A stretch of DNA of 64,000 nt from Agrobacterium tumefaciens (GCF_009649785.1 NZ_WJOK01000001.1:124001-188000); one strand, 5' to 3'. Positions 17,081 to 27,269 are shown, counted from the first letter of the stretch. Translations and numbers: made by a program. Notes: generated by a model from the sequence alone, not told the origin.

Positions 17081-18538
17081 ATGAAATCTGTAAAAACGGC
17101 ACCTGCCGAACGCGAGGTCTTCACGGAAGAAGACCTCGGATACCACAAGGCACTCAAACCGCGTCAGATCCAGATGATCGCGATTGGTGGCGCAATTGGC
17201 ACCGGGCTGTTCCTGGGCGCCGGTGGACGGCTGGCGCAGGCCGGTCCGGCGCTGGTGTTCGTTTATGCGCTTTGCGGCTTCTTTGCGTTTCTGGTGCTGC
17301 GTGCACTTGGCGAACTAATCATGCATCGCCCGAGTTCCGGCTCGTTCGTGTCCTATGCCCGCGAGTTCTATGGCGAGAAGATGGCTTTCTTTGCCGGCTG
17401 GATGTATTGGTTGAACTGGGCAATGACCTCGGTGGCCGATGTGACCGCCGTTGCGCTCTATATGAACTTCTTCAAGCACTACGTCCCCTGGCTGGCGGGC
17501 ATCGACCAATGGGTGTTTGCACTTACGGCACTTCTGGTCGTGCTGGCGATGAACATGCTGTCGGTGAAGGTTTTTGGCGAGCTTGAGTTCTGGTTCAGCC
17601 TGATCAAGGTGCTGGCGCTTGCGATCTTCCTCGTCGTTGGCGTCTATTTCGTCATCTTTGGCACGCCCATTGAAGGGCATGTGACAGGCTTCAGCATTAT
17701 CACCGACAATGGCGGCTTCTTCCCGAACGGCATTCTTCCCGCCTTCGTCATCATTCAGGGGGTAGTGTTCGCGTACGCCTCGATCGAACTGATCGGCACG
17801 GCGGCAGGGGAAACCGAAGACCCGCGCAAGGTCATGCCCCGTGCCATCCGTGCCGTGGTGCTGCGCCTCGTGGTGTTTTATGTCGGCTCGGTATTGCTGT
17901 TCACGCTGCTTCTGCCTTATACCGCCTATAAGGCTGGCGAGAGCCCCTTCGTTACCTTCTTCGGTTCCATCGGTGTTCAGGGTGCGGATGTGATCATGAA
18001 CCTTGTGGTGCTAACCGCCGTGTTGTCTTCGCTCAATGCCGGGCTTTATTCTACCGGCCGTATTCTTCATTCGATGGCGGTCTCCGGATCGGCGCCGGCA
18101 GCGCTGGCAAAGATGAACAAGGCCGGCGTGCCCTATGGCGGTATTGCGGTGACCGCCGCCGTCACCGTTCTCGGTGTGGCGCTGAACGCCGTCGTGCCAG
18201 CTGCGGCCTTCGAAATTGCACTCAACCTGTCGGCGCTCGGCATCATCTGCGCATGGGCCGTCATCGTGCTCTGCCAGCTCAAACTCTGGCAGCTTTCCAG
18301 GCGCGGCGAACTGGCTCGCCCGGATTTCCGCATGTTCGGTGCGCCTTACACTGGCATTCTCACACTCGTCTTCCTGTTCGGCGTGCTGGTGCTGATGGCT
18401 TTTGATTACCCTGTCGGCTCGTGGACCATCGCTTCGCTGCTGGTCATCATCCCGGCGCTGGTCATCGGCTGGTATATGCTGCGCGACCGTATCCACCGTC
18501 TGGCCGGCGAACGTGCAGGCGTGGGAGCATCGCATTGA
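17081..18538 (+). CDS. ansP: Amino acid permease, probable L-asparagine permease AnsP
   Basis: Inner-membrane APC-superfamily amino acid:proton symporter of 485 aa with about twelve membrane helices. The hallmark first-helix sequence [19 protein letters not shown] is near residue 31, and the second hallmark [13 protein letters not shown] is in the middle. ATG 17081 is chosen for GGGAGGAG at 17066-17073; upstream in-frame codons read as non-coding leader. The asparaginase gene overlaps its stop (TTGA at 18535-18538), so uptake and hydrolysis are coupled. Substrate assignment rests on the asparaginase and aspartase neighbours. Confidence 0.88.
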   Translation: MKSVKTAPAEREVFTEEDLGYHKALKPRQIQMIAIGGAIGTGLFLGAGGRLAQAGPALVFVYALCGFFAFLVLRALGELIMHRPSSGSFVSYAREFYGEKMAFFAGWMYWLNWAMTSVADVTAVALYMNFFKHYVPWLAGIDQWVFALTALLVVLAMNMLSVKVFGELEFWFSLIKVLALAIFLVVGVYFVIFGTPIEGHVTGFSIITDNGGFFPNGILPAFVIIQGVVFAYASIELIGTAAGETEDPRKVMPRAIRAVVLRLVVFYVGSVLLFTLLLPYTAYKAGESPFVTFFGSIGVQGADVIMNLVVLTAVLSSLNAGLYSTGRILHSMAVSGSAPAALAKMNKAGVPYGGIAVTAAVTVLGVALNAVVPAAAFEIALNLSALGIICAWAVIVLCQLKLWQLSRRGELARPDFRMFGAPYTGILTLVFLFGVLVLMAFDYPVGSWTIASLLVIIPALVIGWYMLRDRIHRLAGERAGVGASH

Positions 18539-19488
18539 GCGGGCATGGTGAAGCTCCACTGGTGGCGGTCATCGCCACCGGTGGTACCATCGCCAGCAGG
18601 CGCGGCGCCGATGGCGCCAGCACACCAAGCCTTTCGGGTGAAGACTTGCTTGCACTGGTTCCGCAAATCAACGCGAGGCTGAAGCCGGTCGATCTGATGG
18701 CGAAGGATTCCTCCAGCCTGACATTGGCCGACATGCAGCGCATCAGCGATGCGGTAGGCGTGGAGCTCAATGATCCCGCTGTCACCGGTGTCGTCGTTCT
18801 GCATGGAACCGATGCGATGGAAGAATCCTCGCTGCTCGTGCATTTGCAGCATGCTATCACCAAGCCGGTTGTCTTCACCGGCGCACAGTTTACGGCCGAC
18901 CATCCGAATGCGGACGGGCCGTCCAATCTGGCCGCGGCCATAGAAACGGCGCTTGATCAGACGAATGCCGAACGCGGCGTGCTTTTATCCTTCGGCGGCA
19001 GATGTCTGCCGGCATGGGGGCTGTACAAGCTGAGCGCGGATGCGGCGGATGCGTTCCGCTCTGCGCGGCCGGCGGCCCATACCGCAGCGCTGGAGCTTGC
19101 TGTGCCCCTCGCCGATCTGCGGGTTGATATCGTTGCCATCTATCCCGGTTGTGATGCCGCCCATATCGAGGCGAGCCTGCAGGCCGGTGCGGATGGGATC
19201 GTGCTTGCCGCACTTGGCTCCGGCAACGCCAATCCGGGCATCGCTGTGGCGGTGAAGCGCTGTGCCGAGCGAGGCGTTCCCGTTGTCGTCTCCAGCAGGG
19301 TCCCGGAAGGACTGCTGGTGGCGAGTTACGGCGGTGGCGGCGGCGGTCACGATCTGGTCGCAGCCGGCGCCATCCATTCGTCAACGCTGCGCCCCGGACA
19401 GGCGCGTATACTGCTTGCGGCGTTGATTGCCGCCAACAGCCCGGCGGAAAAGATCGTTTCCGCGTTCAAAGACGGCTCGCTCTCTTAA
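18535..19488 (+). CDS. ansA: L-asparaginase
   Basis: Hydrolyses L-asparagine to aspartate and ammonia, feeding aspartase. 317 aa of the bacterial type I/II asparaginase family. The first catalytic Thr motif ATGGTIAS covers residues 14-21 and the second, HGTDAMEES, covers 90-98, with the DSSS substrate loop at 58-61. No signal peptide is seen, so it is cytoplasmic. The start is TTG 18535, overlapping the ansP stop, with GGGAG at 18522-18526; no closer ATG or GTG is in frame. It corresponds to the second gene of the rhizobial ansPAB set. Confidence 0.9.
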   Translation: MSGHGEAPLVAVIATGGTIASRRGADGASTPSLSGEDLLALVPQINARLKPVDLMAKDSSSLTLADMQRISDAVGVELNDPAVTGVVVLHGTDAMEESSLLVHLQHAITKPVVFTGAQFTADHPNADGPSNLAAAIETALDQTNAERGVLLSFGGRCLPAWGLYKLSADAADAFRSARPAAHTAALELAVPLADLRVDIVAIYPGCDAAHIEASLQAGADGIVLAALGSGNANPGIAVAVKRCAERGVPVVVSSRVPEGLLVASYGGGGGGHDLVAAGAIHSSTLRPGQARILLAALIAANSPAEKIVSAFKDGSLS

Positions 19489-19523
19489 GCAGCGGCTGCA
19501 ATGCCCGCATGGCGAGCATCGAA

Positions 19524-19550
19524 ATTCCTATGGGATTCCTATTTTATTCC
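19524..19550 (+). promoter_or_regulatory. Candidate KdpE-binding direct repeats
   Basis: ATTCC occurs at 19524, 19535 and 19546, each 11 bases after the last, and the first two extend to ATTCCTAT. One-helical-turn direct repeats upstream of the target are typical of OmpR/KdpE-family sites. They lie about 160-180 bases upstream of the first kdp-operon start codon. Binding by KdpE is inference. Confidence 0.45.
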
Positions 19551-19564
19551 ATCTGCGGCCGTCT

Positions 19565-19668
19565 CGAACCTTTATGCGGTTCGGGTGCATTCTTCTGTGC
19601 GGGAAGGGATGGTGTTTCTTCCCAGCCAGAAAGAATGAAAAGCGACGTCCCACATGACGGCGCTTTTC
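19565..19668 (+). promoter_or_regulatory. Structured leader upstream of kdp, or ansA terminator plus leader
   Basis: Three hairpins are visible: CGAACC-N7-GGTTCG (19565-19583), GGGAAG-N11-CTTCCC (19601-19623) and GAAAAGCG-A-CGTC, loop CCACAT, GACG-G-CGCTTTTC (19637-19668). The last has 12 pairs with one mismatch and is followed by TTCC, so it could be a terminator for ansA or an attenuator in the kdp leader. The next ribosome site is at 19694-19699. Confidence 0.45.
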
Positions 19669-19707
19669 TTCCTGTCCGGCTCCTCGGTTAAAAAAGGAGT
19701 CCCATCG

Positions 19708-19791
19708 ATGATGGACGTTATTCTGATCGGCGCAGCCACGGTGTTTTTCGCGCTCTGCTTTGCCTATACGCGCGCCTGCGACCGGCTTTAG
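19708..19791 (+). CDS. 27-aa membrane microprotein at head of kdp operon
   Basis: A 27-residue open frame, MMDVILIGAATVFFALCFAY then TRACDRL, with a clean ribosome site AAGGAG 8 bases upstream and a single hydrophobic helix (residues 3-20) followed by a positively charged end. It is followed after 12 bases by kdpF, which has the same size and design. I do not recognise a named family. Its position and KdpF-like topology suggest a second small Kdp-associated subunit, perhaps a KdpF duplicate that has diverged. A second ATG at 19711 could also serve. Confidence 0.62.
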   Translation: MMDVILIGAATVFFALCFAYTRACDRL

Positions 19792-19803
19792 GCGGAGGTC
19801 GAG

Positions 19804-19893
19804 ATGTTATTCGACTATGTTTTGAGCGGTGCCGTCACCGTCTTTATCGCCGCCTACCTCACCTATGCTCTCATTCGCCCCGAACGCTTCTGA
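19804..19893 (+). CDS. kdpF: KdpF, small subunit of potassium-transporting ATPase
   Basis: A 29-residue single-helix membrane peptide (MLFDYVLSGAVTVFIAAYL then TYALIRPERF). The LxYALIRPE(R/K)F ending is the known KdpF signature. KdpF binds and stabilises the KdpABC complex in the inner membrane. GGCGGAGG at 19792-19799 is the ribosome site. It precedes kdpA by 33 bases. Confidence 0.9.
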   Translation: MLFDYVLSGAVTVFIAAYLTYALIRPERF

Positions 19894-19926
19894 TCGGGAA
19901 GCGGCGGCTATTGAAAGTTCAATACC

Positions 19927-21630
19927 ATGACCCTCAATGGATGGTTTCAGATCCTGCTTTTCTGCGGGATCGTTGTCGCGCTGGTGAAGCCTCTCGGCTT
20001 CTATATGGCGCGAGTCTTCAATGGCGAACGCACCCTGCTTTCGCCGGTTCTCGCACCCGTCGAGCGCGGCCTTTATGCCCTTGCCGGGACAAGCGAGCGC
20101 GAAGAACAGCACTGGACGACCTATGCGTTTTCCATGCTCCTCTTCAACCTCTTCGGTTTTGCCCTGCTTTACGCCCTGATGCGCTTTCAGGGTATGTTGC
20201 CATATAATCCGGAAGGAATGGCAGCAGTCGGGCCGGAACTGTCTTTCAACACGGCAGTCAGCTTCGTCACCAACACCAACTGGCAGAATTATGGTGGCGA
20301 AAGCACTATGTCCTATCTGACCCAGATGGCTGGTTTCACCGTGCAGAACTTTGTTTCTGCCGCGACGGGCATGGCGATTGCAATCGGGCTAATCCGCGCC
20401 TTCGCGCGCGCTTCCGGCAAGGCCATCGGCAATTTCTGGGTGGATATGGTGCGCTCGACGCTCTACATCCTGCTGCCTGCCTGTATCGTGCTTACCCTGG
20501 TTTACGTATGGCTCGGCGTGCCGCAGACGCTTGGCGCTTATGTCGGCGCCCAGACGCTTGAAGGCGCGCGGCAGACGATCGCAGTCGGCCCGGTAGCGTC
20601 GCAGCTGGCGATCAAGATGCTCGGCACCAATGGCGGCGGTTTCTTCAATGCCAATTCCGCGCATCCGTTCGAAAACCCTGATGCCATCTCCAACATGATC
20701 CAGATGGTGTCGATCTTCGCGATCGGTGCTGCCTTCACCAACGTCTTCGGCCGTATGGTCGGCAACACCCGTCAAGGCTGGGCAATCCTTGCTGCCATGG
20801 GTGTTCTGTTCATCGCCGGTGTTGCAGTGACCTATTGGGCGGAAGCAGCCGGAAATCCGCTGATGCACAGCTTCGGCCTTGCCGGAAGCAACATGGAAGG
20901 CAAGGAAGCTCGCTTCGGCGTGGCACTCTCGTCGCTCTTTGCGGTCATCACCACCGCTGCTTCCTGCGGTGCGGTCAACGCCATGCATGGCAGCTTCACG
21001 GCGCTCGGTGGTCTCATTCCGCTCATCAACATGCAACTGGGTGAGGTAATCGTCGGCGGCGTAGGCGCGGGTTTCTATGGCATTCTTCTCTTCATCATCA
21101 TCGCCATTTTCGTGGCGGGGCTGATGGTCGGGCGCACGCCGGAGTATCTCGGCAAGAAGATAGAGGCCAAGGAGATGAAGATGGCGGTTCTGGCCATTCT
21201 CTGCCTGCCACTCGCCATGCTGGTTTTCACAGCCACAGCCACCATCCTGCCCTCGGCGGTCGCGTCGGTCGGCACAGCCGGACCGCACGGGTTCTCCGAG
21301 ATTCTTTATGCCTATACCTCGGCTGCTGCCAACAACGGCTCTGCCTTCGGCGGCCTTACGGGCAACACGACCTGGTACAACATCACGCTTGGTTTTGGCA
21401 TGTTGATGGGACGTTTTCTGGTGATCATCCCGGCGTTGGCGATTGCCGGCTCGCTGGTTACCAAAAAGACCGTTCCGGCATCAGCCGGCACCTTCCCCAC
21501 GGACGGCCCGCTCTTCGTCGGTCTGCTCGTCGGCACGATCGTGGTCGTCGGGGGCCTCACCTTCCTGCCGGCCCTGGCGCTTGGTCCGGTCGTGGAACAT
21601 CTGGTCATGGCCGCCGGCCAGGTATTTTGA
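19927..21630 (+). CDS. kdpA: KdpA, potassium-binding and channel subunit
   Basis: Inner-membrane K+-channel-like subunit of 567 aa, the usual family length, with about ten helices and four selectivity-filter-like loops, e.g. [33 protein letters not shown] and [13 protein letters not shown]. It selects K+ and passes it towards KdpB. It starts at ATG 19927 with only a weak upstream ribosome site, so coupling to kdpF is likely. A previously unmarked 54-codon gene, not kdpB, follows it directly. Confidence 0.97.
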   Translation: MTLNGWFQILLFCGIVVALVKPLGFYMARVFNGERTLLSPVLAPVERGLYALAGTSEREEQHWTTYAFSMLLFNLFGFALLYALMRFQGMLPYNPEGMAAVGPELSFNTAVSFVTNTNWQNYGGESTMSYLTQMAGFTVQNFVSAATGMAIAIGLIRAFARASGKAIGNFWVDMVRSTLYILLPACIVLTLVYVWLGVPQTLGAYVGAQTLEGARQTIAVGPVASQLAIKMLGTNGGGFFNANSAHPFENPDAISNMIQMVSIFAIGAAFTNVFGRMVGNTRQGWAILAAMGVLFIAGVAVTYWAEAAGNPLMHSFGLAGSNMEGKEARFGVALSSLFAVITTAASCGAVNAMHGSFTALGGLIPLINMQLGEVIVGGVGAGFYGILLFIIIAIFVAGLMVGRTPEYLGKKIEAKEMKMAVLAILCLPLAMLVFTATATILPSAVASVGTAGPHGFSEILYAYTSAAANNGSAFGGLTGNTTWYNITLGFGMLMGRFLVIIPALAIAGSLVTKKTVPASAGTFPTDGPLFVGLLVGTIVVVGGLTFLPALALGPVVEHLVMAAGQVF

Positions 21631-21639
21631 GGTGGTGCC

Positions 21640-21804
21640 ATGACGAAGGATACTCCCCGATTTAACCGCACCCTTCCTGTCCGCACTGGCGCTCCTGTTC
21701 GCGGGAGCGCCGGCCCGGGCGGCTGGTGCGCATCCAATCTCATTCTTGCAATGATGGCGGCTCTGTTCGCCGCCGTCTGCGCTCTCGAAGTTCTCACGGG
21801 CTGA
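21640..21804 (+). CDS. 54-aa predicted single-helix protein between kdpA and kdpB
   Basis: A 54-residue open frame with ribosome site GAGGTGG (21629-21635) 4 bases upstream. It starts 9 bases after the kdpA stop and ends 45 bases before kdpB. The N-terminal 28 residues are basic and Pro/Gly-rich; residues 31-50 (ASNLILAMMAALFAAVCALE) form one hydrophobic helix. No family is recognised. Its place inside the operon suggests an accessory Kdp membrane peptide. It could instead be a spacer that happens to be open, although the ribosome site and helix argue against that. Confidence 0.6.
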   Translation: MTKDTPRFNRTLPVRTGAPVRGSAGPGGWCASNLILAMMAALFAAVCALEVLTG

Positions 21805-21849
21805 TCGACCCTCATCGGTCGCCCTGTTTTCAAACGCTGGAGTCTCTTC

Positions 21850-23934
21850 ATGAGCCAGTCCAAACAAGCGAGCATCCTTGATTCTCGCATTCTCGTTCCG
21901 GCAATTGCCGACGCATTCAAAAAGCTCAATCCGCGCACGCTTGCGCGCAATCCGGTCATGTTCGTCGTGGCAACGGTATCGGTGCTGACTACCGTGCTGT
22001 TCGTTCGCGATCTCATCATCGGCAATGCAAATCTCGGCTTTTCCTTCCAGATCAATCTCTGGCTTTGGTTCACCGTTCTCTTTGCCAATTTCGCCGAGGC
22101 CGTAGCCGAAGGGCGCGGCAAGGCGCAGGCGGATTCGCTGCGGAAAACCCGCACGGAAACCCAGGCGAAACTTCTGACCGGTGATGATCGTAGCCAATAC
22201 ACGATGGTAGCTGGCGCTGGCCTCAAGGTGAACGATGTCGTTCTCGTCGAGGCTGGCGACATCATTCCGTCCGACGGTGAAGTCATCGAAGGTGTTGCCT
22301 CAGTCAATGAAGCGGCAATAACGGGCGAATCCGCCCCTGTTATCCGCGAATCCGGCGGCGACCGCTCGGCCGTCACCGGTGGTACGCAGGTGCTGTCGGA
22401 CTGGATAAGGGTTCGCATCACTGCTGCTGCCGGCTCCACCTTCCTCGACCGGATGATTTCGCTCGTCGAAGGCGCCGAGCGCCAGAAGACGCCGAACGAA
22501 ATCGCGCTCAACATTCTGCTTGCGGGCATGACGCTGATCTTCGTTCTGGCCACCGCGACCATTCCGAGCTTTGCTGCCTATGCCGGTGGCTCCATCCCGA
22601 TCATCGTGCTGGTGGCGCTGTTCGTGACGCTCATCCCGACGACCATCGGCGCTCTCTTGTCGGCGATCGGCATTGCCGGCATGGACAGGCTGGTGCGTTT
22701 CAACGTGCTTGCCATGTCCGGCCGTGCGGTGGAAGCCGCCGGCGACGTCGACACGCTGCTGCTCGACAAGACCGGCACGATAACGCTCGGCAACCGCCAG
22801 GCAACCGAATTCCGCCCCGTCACCGGTGTTTCCGAACAGGAACTGGCCGATGCGGCGCAGCTTGCATCGCTTGCCGACGAAACGCCGGAAGGCCGTTCCA
22901 TCGTCGTTCTCGCCAAGGAAAAATACGGCATCCGTGCCCGCGACATGCAGAAACTGCACGCCACTTTCGTGCCCTTCACCGCCCAGACCCGCATGAGCGG
23001 TGTGGATTTCGAAGGCTCTTCCATTCGCAAGGGGGCTGTCGATGCCGTTCTTTCCTATGTCGATGGCGGTGTTACGCAGCAAGGCAACACGGCGCTTGCC
23101 GTTAAAACCGAAACGGATGTAACGCGCGACATCCGCACGATCGCGGAAGAGATAGCCAAGACAGGCGGCACACCGCTTGCCGTCGTGCGCGACGGAAAGC
23201 TGCTCGGCGTCGTGCAGCTGAAGGATATCGTCAAGGGCGGCATTCGCGAGCGTTTCGCCGAACTTCGCCGCATGGGCATCCGCACGGTGATGATCACCGG
23301 CGACAATCCCATGACGGCCGCTGCCATCGCGGCGGAAGCAGGGGTGGACGATTTCCTCGCCCAGGCGACTCCGGAAAACAAGCTGGAGCTTATCCGGGAG
23401 GAACAGGCCAAGGGCAAGCTCGTCGCCATGTGCGGTGACGGCACGAACGATGCGCCCGCACTGGCGCAGGCCGATGTGGGTGTCGCCATGAACACCGGCA
23501 CGGTCGCAGCGCGCGAGGCTGGCAACATGGTCGATCTCGACAGCGATCCGACCAAGCTCATCGAAATCGTCGAAATCGGCAAGCAATTGCTGATGACGCG
23601 CGGCGCGCTCACCACATTCTCCATCGCCAACGACATCGCCAAATATTTCGCCATCATCCCGGCAATGTTCCTGGCCTTCTATCCGCAGCTTGGCGTGCTG
23701 AATGTAATGGGTCTTTCGACACCGCAAAGTGCGATCTTGTCTGCCATCATCTTCAACGCGCTCATCATCATCGCGCTCATCCCGCTCTCGCTGAAGGGCG
23801 TCAAATACCGCCCGATCGGTGCCGGGGCGCTGCTGTCGCGCAATCTCGTCATCTATGGTCTGGGCGGCATCATCGTGCCCTTCATCGGCATCAAGGCCAT
23901 TGACCTCGCCATTACGGCGCTTGGTCTCGCCTGA
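21850..23934 (+). CDS. kdpB: KdpB, P-type ATPase subunit
   Basis: Energising P-type ATPase subunit of 694 aa. The phosphorylated aspartate is D306 in [13 protein letters not shown]. The actuator TGES appears as [11 protein letters not shown], and the hinge [16 protein letters not shown] is complete. It also has [11 protein letters not shown] and [12 protein letters not shown] of the P-domain. ATG 21850 has GGAG 7 bases upstream. It works with KdpA and KdpC in the inner membrane for high-affinity K+ uptake. Four bases downstream of its stop comes the kdpC region. Confidence 0.97.
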   Translation: MSQSKQASILDSRILVPAIADAFKKLNPRTLARNPVMFVVATVSVLTTVLFVRDLIIGNANLGFSFQINLWLWFTVLFANFAEAVAEGRGKAQADSLRKTRTETQAKLLTGDDRSQYTMVAGAGLKVNDVVLVEAGDIIPSDGEVIEGVASVNEAAITGESAPVIRESGGDRSAVTGGTQVLSDWIRVRITAAAGSTFLDRMISLVEGAERQKTPNEIALNILLAGMTLIFVLATATIPSFAAYAGGSIPIIVLVALFVTLIPTTIGALLSAIGIAGMDRLVRFNVLAMSGRAVEAAGDVDTLLLDKTGTITLGNRQATEFRPVTGVSEQELADAAQLASLADETPEGRSIVVLAKEKYGIRARDMQKLHATFVPFTAQTRMSGVDFEGSSIRKGAVDAVLSYVDGGVTQQGNTALAVKTETDVTRDIRTIAEEIAKTGGTPLAVVRDGKLLGVVQLKDIVKGGIRERFAELRRMGIRTVMITGDNPMTAAAIAAEAGVDDFLAQATPENKLELIREEQAKGKLVAMCGDGTNDAPALAQADVGVAMNTGTVAAREAGNMVDLDSDPTKLIEIVEIGKQLLMTRGALTTFSIANDIAKYFAIIPAMFLAFYPQLGVLNVMGLSTPQSAILSAIIFNALIIIALIPLSLKGVKYRPIGAGALLSRNLVIYGLGGIIVPFIGIKAIDLAITALGLA

Positions 23935-23945
23935 GGAGTATGGAA

Positions 23946-24512
23946 ATGTTGAAACAGCTACGTCCCGCACTGGTGCTGATCCTTGCCACCACCGCAATCA
24001 CCGGCCTTGCCTATCCTCTTGGAATGACGGGCCTCGCACAGGCTATCTTTCCCTTCCAGGCAAATGGCAGTCTGATCGAGAAGAATGGGACTGTTGTCGG
24101 GTCGCAATTGATAGGGCAGGCCTTCACCGGCGAGAAATATTTCCACGGCAGGCCGTCGGCTGCCGGCGACGGCTACAATGCCGCGTCGTCTTCCGGCTCC
24201 AACCTGGGACCGACGAGCGCAAAGCTTATCGACCGGGTGAAGCAGGACTACGAGGCTGCTAAAGCCGAAAATTCGGCAGCCGAGGTTCCCATTGATCTGG
24301 TGACGGCATCGGGCAGCGGTCTCGACCCGCATGTGTCGCCTGAGGCCGCCTATTTTCAGGTCTCGCGTGTCGCCAAGGCAAGGGGCATGAACGAAGCGTC
24401 ACTGCGCGCCGTCGTCGACGCCCATGTGGAGGCGCCTGAATTGGGCTTCATGGGCGAGCCCGTTGTAAATGTGCTGGCTCTCAACATGGCTCTTGACGCA
24501 GCCGGCTCATGA
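23946..24512 (+). CDS. kdpC: KdpC, assembly and catalytic chaperone subunit
   Basis: Single-spanning subunit of 188 aa: an N-terminal membrane helix ([19 protein letters not shown]), then a periplasmic domain with the family blocks [27 protein letters not shown] and [18 protein letters not shown] 23946 is preferred over ATG 23940 because GAGGAG at 23933-23938 is then 7 bases away. A perfect 11-base hairpin follows 9 bases after the stop and separates kdpC from kdpD. Confidence 0.95.
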   Translation: MLKQLRPALVLILATTAITGLAYPLGMTGLAQAIFPFQANGSLIEKNGTVVGSQLIGQAFTGEKYFHGRPSAAGDGYNAASSSGSNLGPTSAKLIDRVKQDYEAAKAENSAAEVPIDLVTASGSGLDPHVSPEAAYFQVSRVAKARGMNEASLRAVVDAHVEAPELGFMGEPVVNVLALNMALDAAGS

Positions 24513-24521
24513 ACTGAAATG

Positions 24522-24547
24522 GCTATGGCTTCTTTGGAAGCCATAGC
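24522..24547. promoter_or_regulatory. Intra-operon hairpin between kdpC and kdpD
   Basis: GCTATGGCTTC-TTTG-GAAGCCATAGC is a perfect 11-base stem with a 4-base loop and no T-run. It sits in the only sizeable gap of the kdp cluster. It could be a partial terminator or an mRNA-stability element that lowers kdpDE relative to kdpFABC. Confidence 0.6.
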
Positions 24548-24566
24548 TTATCCACTGGTGGGTTAA

Positions 24567-27269
24567 ATGCCTGACGATAATCGTGATATGCCGAGCAGAC
24601 CATCGCCGGATGCGCTGCTTGAAAACGCCCGGCGCGAGGCGCGAGGGCGGCTGAAGATTTTTCTGGGCGCAGCTCCCGGTGTCGGCAAGACCTATGAAAT
24701 GCTGATGTCCGGCCGGGCAAAACTCGCAGATGGTGTCGATACCATTATCGGTGTCGTGGAAACGCACGGCCGCAAGGAAACCGAAACACTTGTGCAGGGT
24801 TTCGAGATCATTGCGCGCCGGAACATTGATTATCGCGGCCAGTCGCTGAACGAGATGGATCTCGACGCCATTCTCGCCCGTCGACCGGCGCTGGTTCTGG
24901 TCGATGAGCTGGCCCACACCAATGCGGCTGGCAGCCGGCATCCCAAGCGCTATATGGATGTTCAGGAAATTCTCGCGCAGGGCATCGATGTCTATACGAC
25001 ATTGAACATTCAGCATGTGGAAAGCCTGAACGATGTGGTGGCGCAGATCACCCGTATCCGCGTGCGCGAAACGGTGCCGGACAGCATCATTGACCGGGCT
25101 GACGATGTTGAGATCATCGATATCACCCCCGACGATCTGATCAAGCGCCTGCAGGACGGCAAGGTCTATATGCCCCGCACCGCGCGGCGCGCCATCGAGA
25201 ACTATTTTTCGCGCGGCAATCTGACGGCCCTGCGCGAGCTTGCGCTACGGCGCACAGCGCAGCGGGTGGACGAGCAATTGCTCAACCACATGCAGTCGCA
25301 CGCCATCTCCGGGCCGTGGGCTGCGGGAGACCGTGTTCTAGTCTGTCTGGACCACGGCGGCAACGGCCCCGGTCTGGTGCGTTATGCCCGAAGGCAGGCC
25401 GATCGCCTGCGCGCGCCGTGGACGGCACTGCATCTGGACACGCCTCGCTCTCAGCAATTGTCGGAGGCAGAGAAGGATCGGCTGGCCGGCACCATGCGGC
25501 TCGCGCAGCAGTTGGGCGGCGAGACAGTAACCCTGCCGGCGCTCGACCTGACGCATGAAATCATATCCTATGCCAACGCCAATAACTTCACCCACATCAT
25601 CATCGGCCGTCCCAGAAGGTCGTGGTGGCAGAGAATTCTGCAGCGTTCGCTGACGCATGATTTGATAGACCATGCCGGCGATATCAGCGTGCATGTCATT
25701 TCCGGCGACAAAAACGCGGAGAAGCCGGTCCAGACCGTGAAGCCGGCAACGGCTCAATCGCGGTTTTCGATACTGCCCTATCTCAACAGCACCCTGTTTG
25801 TCGGACTGGCAATCGTGGCCGGCATCGTGCTTGACCAAGCCCTTGATGTTCAAAATCTGGCGCTGGTGTTCCTGATGGCGGTTTTTGCGGCAGCCGTGCG
25901 CGGAGGGCTGGGGCCTGGCCTTTATGCTTCCCTGCTTGGTGCCTTTGCGTTCAATTTTTTCTTTCTTGAACCGCGTTATACCCTGACTGTCCGCGATCCC
26001 GAAAGCGTCGTGGCGCTGCTGTTCTATCTCGGTGTGGCGCTTGTCGCCTCAAATCTGACTGCGGCGGTGCAGCGGCAGGCCGCAGCTGCACGGATGCGTG
26101 CGCGAACCACGGAAGATTTGTACCTTTTTTCCAAAAAACTCGCGGTTACCGGCACGCTGGATGACGTATTGTGGGCAACCGCGTTCCAGATGGCGTCGAT
26201 GCTGAAAGTCAGGGTCGTCCTGCTTCTGCCCGAAAACAATTCGATCACCGTCAAGGCGGGCTATCCGCCTGATGACACGCTCGTGGATGCGGACATTGCG
26301 GCCGCACACTGGGCCTGGGAACACAACAAGGCTGCAGGCCGGGGCGCCGATACGCTCCCGGGTGCCAAACGCCTTTATCTGCCGCTGCGCACCGGCAGCG
26401 GCGCCGTCGGGGTGGTGGGGCTGGACGACGACCGGCTTGGCCCGCTTTTCACACCTGAGCAGCAGCGGCTTTTCGATGCGCTGGCGGATCAGGCGGCACT
26501 TGCCATCGAGCGCATCCAGCTGGTTTCGGATGTCGATCGGGCAAGGCTTGCGGCGGAAACCGACCGGCTGCGCACCGCGCTTTTGACCTCCATCTCCCAC
26601 GACCTGAAAACGCCGCTCGCCGCCATTCTGGGTTCCGCCGGAACGCTGAAGGATTTCGCCGACGACATTCCGCTCGAGGCGCGCACCGAACTGCTTCTAA
26701 CCATCGTCGAGGAATCCGAACGGCTGAACCGCTTCATTTCCAACCTACTCGATATGACGAGGATCGGTTCGGGCGCGATGGAGCCGAATTACGGATTGTA
26801 TTTTGTTGGCGATATGGTCGGAACAGCGCTTTCACGCGCGGCGAAAATCGTTGTCAGGCACGAGATCGTTCTGGACATTCCCTCCGATCTGCCGATGCTG
26901 AAGGTCGATCCGGTGCTTTTTGAGCAGGTTCTGTTCAATCTGATCGACAATGCCGCCAAATACGCGCCCGAACAAACCGTAATCCAGATTCGCGGGTGGC
27001 GGCAGGGCAGGCATGTCTTCCTGTGCGTTGCCGACGAGGGGCCGGGTATTCCCCCTGATGATACCGAGCGGGTGTTCGACAGTTTCTACCGTGTGCGCAA
27101 GGCGGACCATGTGCAGGCCGGGACCGGCCTCGGGTTATCCATCTGCAAGGGGTTTATCGAGGCCATGGGTGGATCTATCCACGCTGAAAACAGATCAGGT
27201 CGCACGGGCGCGCAATTTACCATAAGCCTGCCCGTTCCCGCCGAAGTGCCGGTGCTGAACCATGACTAG
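24567..27269 (+). CDS. kdpD: KdpD, sensor histidine kinase
   Basis: Membrane sensor kinase of 900 aa that controls kdp expression. Layout: an N-terminal KdpD domain with the ATP-binding loop GAAPGVGKTYEML (about residues 33-45), a Usp-like domain (about 250-375), four hydrophobic helices (about 400-500, DUF4118), a GAF-like domain, HisKA with phosphorylatable H678 in ISHDLKTPLAAI, and HATPase motifs NLIDNAAKYAP, DEGPGIP and GTGLGLSICKGF. It is transcribed in the same direction as kdpC across a hairpin, and kdpE follows 18 bases later. Confidence 0.97.
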   Translation: MPDDNRDMPSRPSPDALLENARREARGRLKIFLGAAPGVGKTYEMLMSGRAKLADGVDTIIGVVETHGRKETETLVQGFEIIARRNIDYRGQSLNEMDLDAILARRPALVLVDELAHTNAAGSRHPKRYMDVQEILAQGIDVYTTLNIQHVESLNDVVAQITRIRVRETVPDSIIDRADDVEIIDITPDDLIKRLQDGKVYMPRTARRAIENYFSRGNLTALRELALRRTAQRVDEQLLNHMQSHAISGPWAAGDRVLVCLDHGGNGPGLVRYARRQADRLRAPWTALHLDTPRSQQLSEAEKDRLAGTMRLAQQLGGETVTLPALDLTHEIISYANANNFTHIIIGRPRRSWWQRILQRSLTHDLIDHAGDISVHVISGDKNAEKPVQTVKPATAQSRFSILPYLNSTLFVGLAIVAGIVLDQALDVQNLALVFLMAVFAAAVRGGLGPGLYASLLGAFAFNFFFLEPRYTLTVRDPESVVALLFYLGVALVASNLTAAVQRQAAAARMRARTTEDLYLFSKKLAVTGTLDDVLWATAFQMASMLKVRVVLLLPENNSITVKAGYPPDDTLVDADIAAAHWAWEHNKAAGRGADTLPGAKRLYLPLRTGSGAVGVVGLDDDRLGPLFTPEQQRLFDALADQAALAIERIQLVSDVDRARLAAETDRLRTALLTSISHDLKTPLAAILGSAGTLKDFADDIPLEARTELLLTIVEESERLNRFISNLLDMTRIGSGAMEPNYGLYFVGDMVGTALSRAAKIVVRHEIVLDIPSDLPMLKVDPVLFEQVLFNLIDNAAKYAPEQTVIQIRGWRQGRHVFLCVADEGPGIPPDDTERVFDSFYRVRKADHVQAGTGLGLSICKGFIEAMGGSIHAENRSGRTGAQFTISLPVPAEVPVLNHD

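Noticed and set aside
22300..23997. 565-codon minus-strand open frame opposite kdpB and kdpC
   Set aside because: A shadow of kdpB caused by high GC third positions; composition is rich in Arg, His and Asp with no family resemblance.
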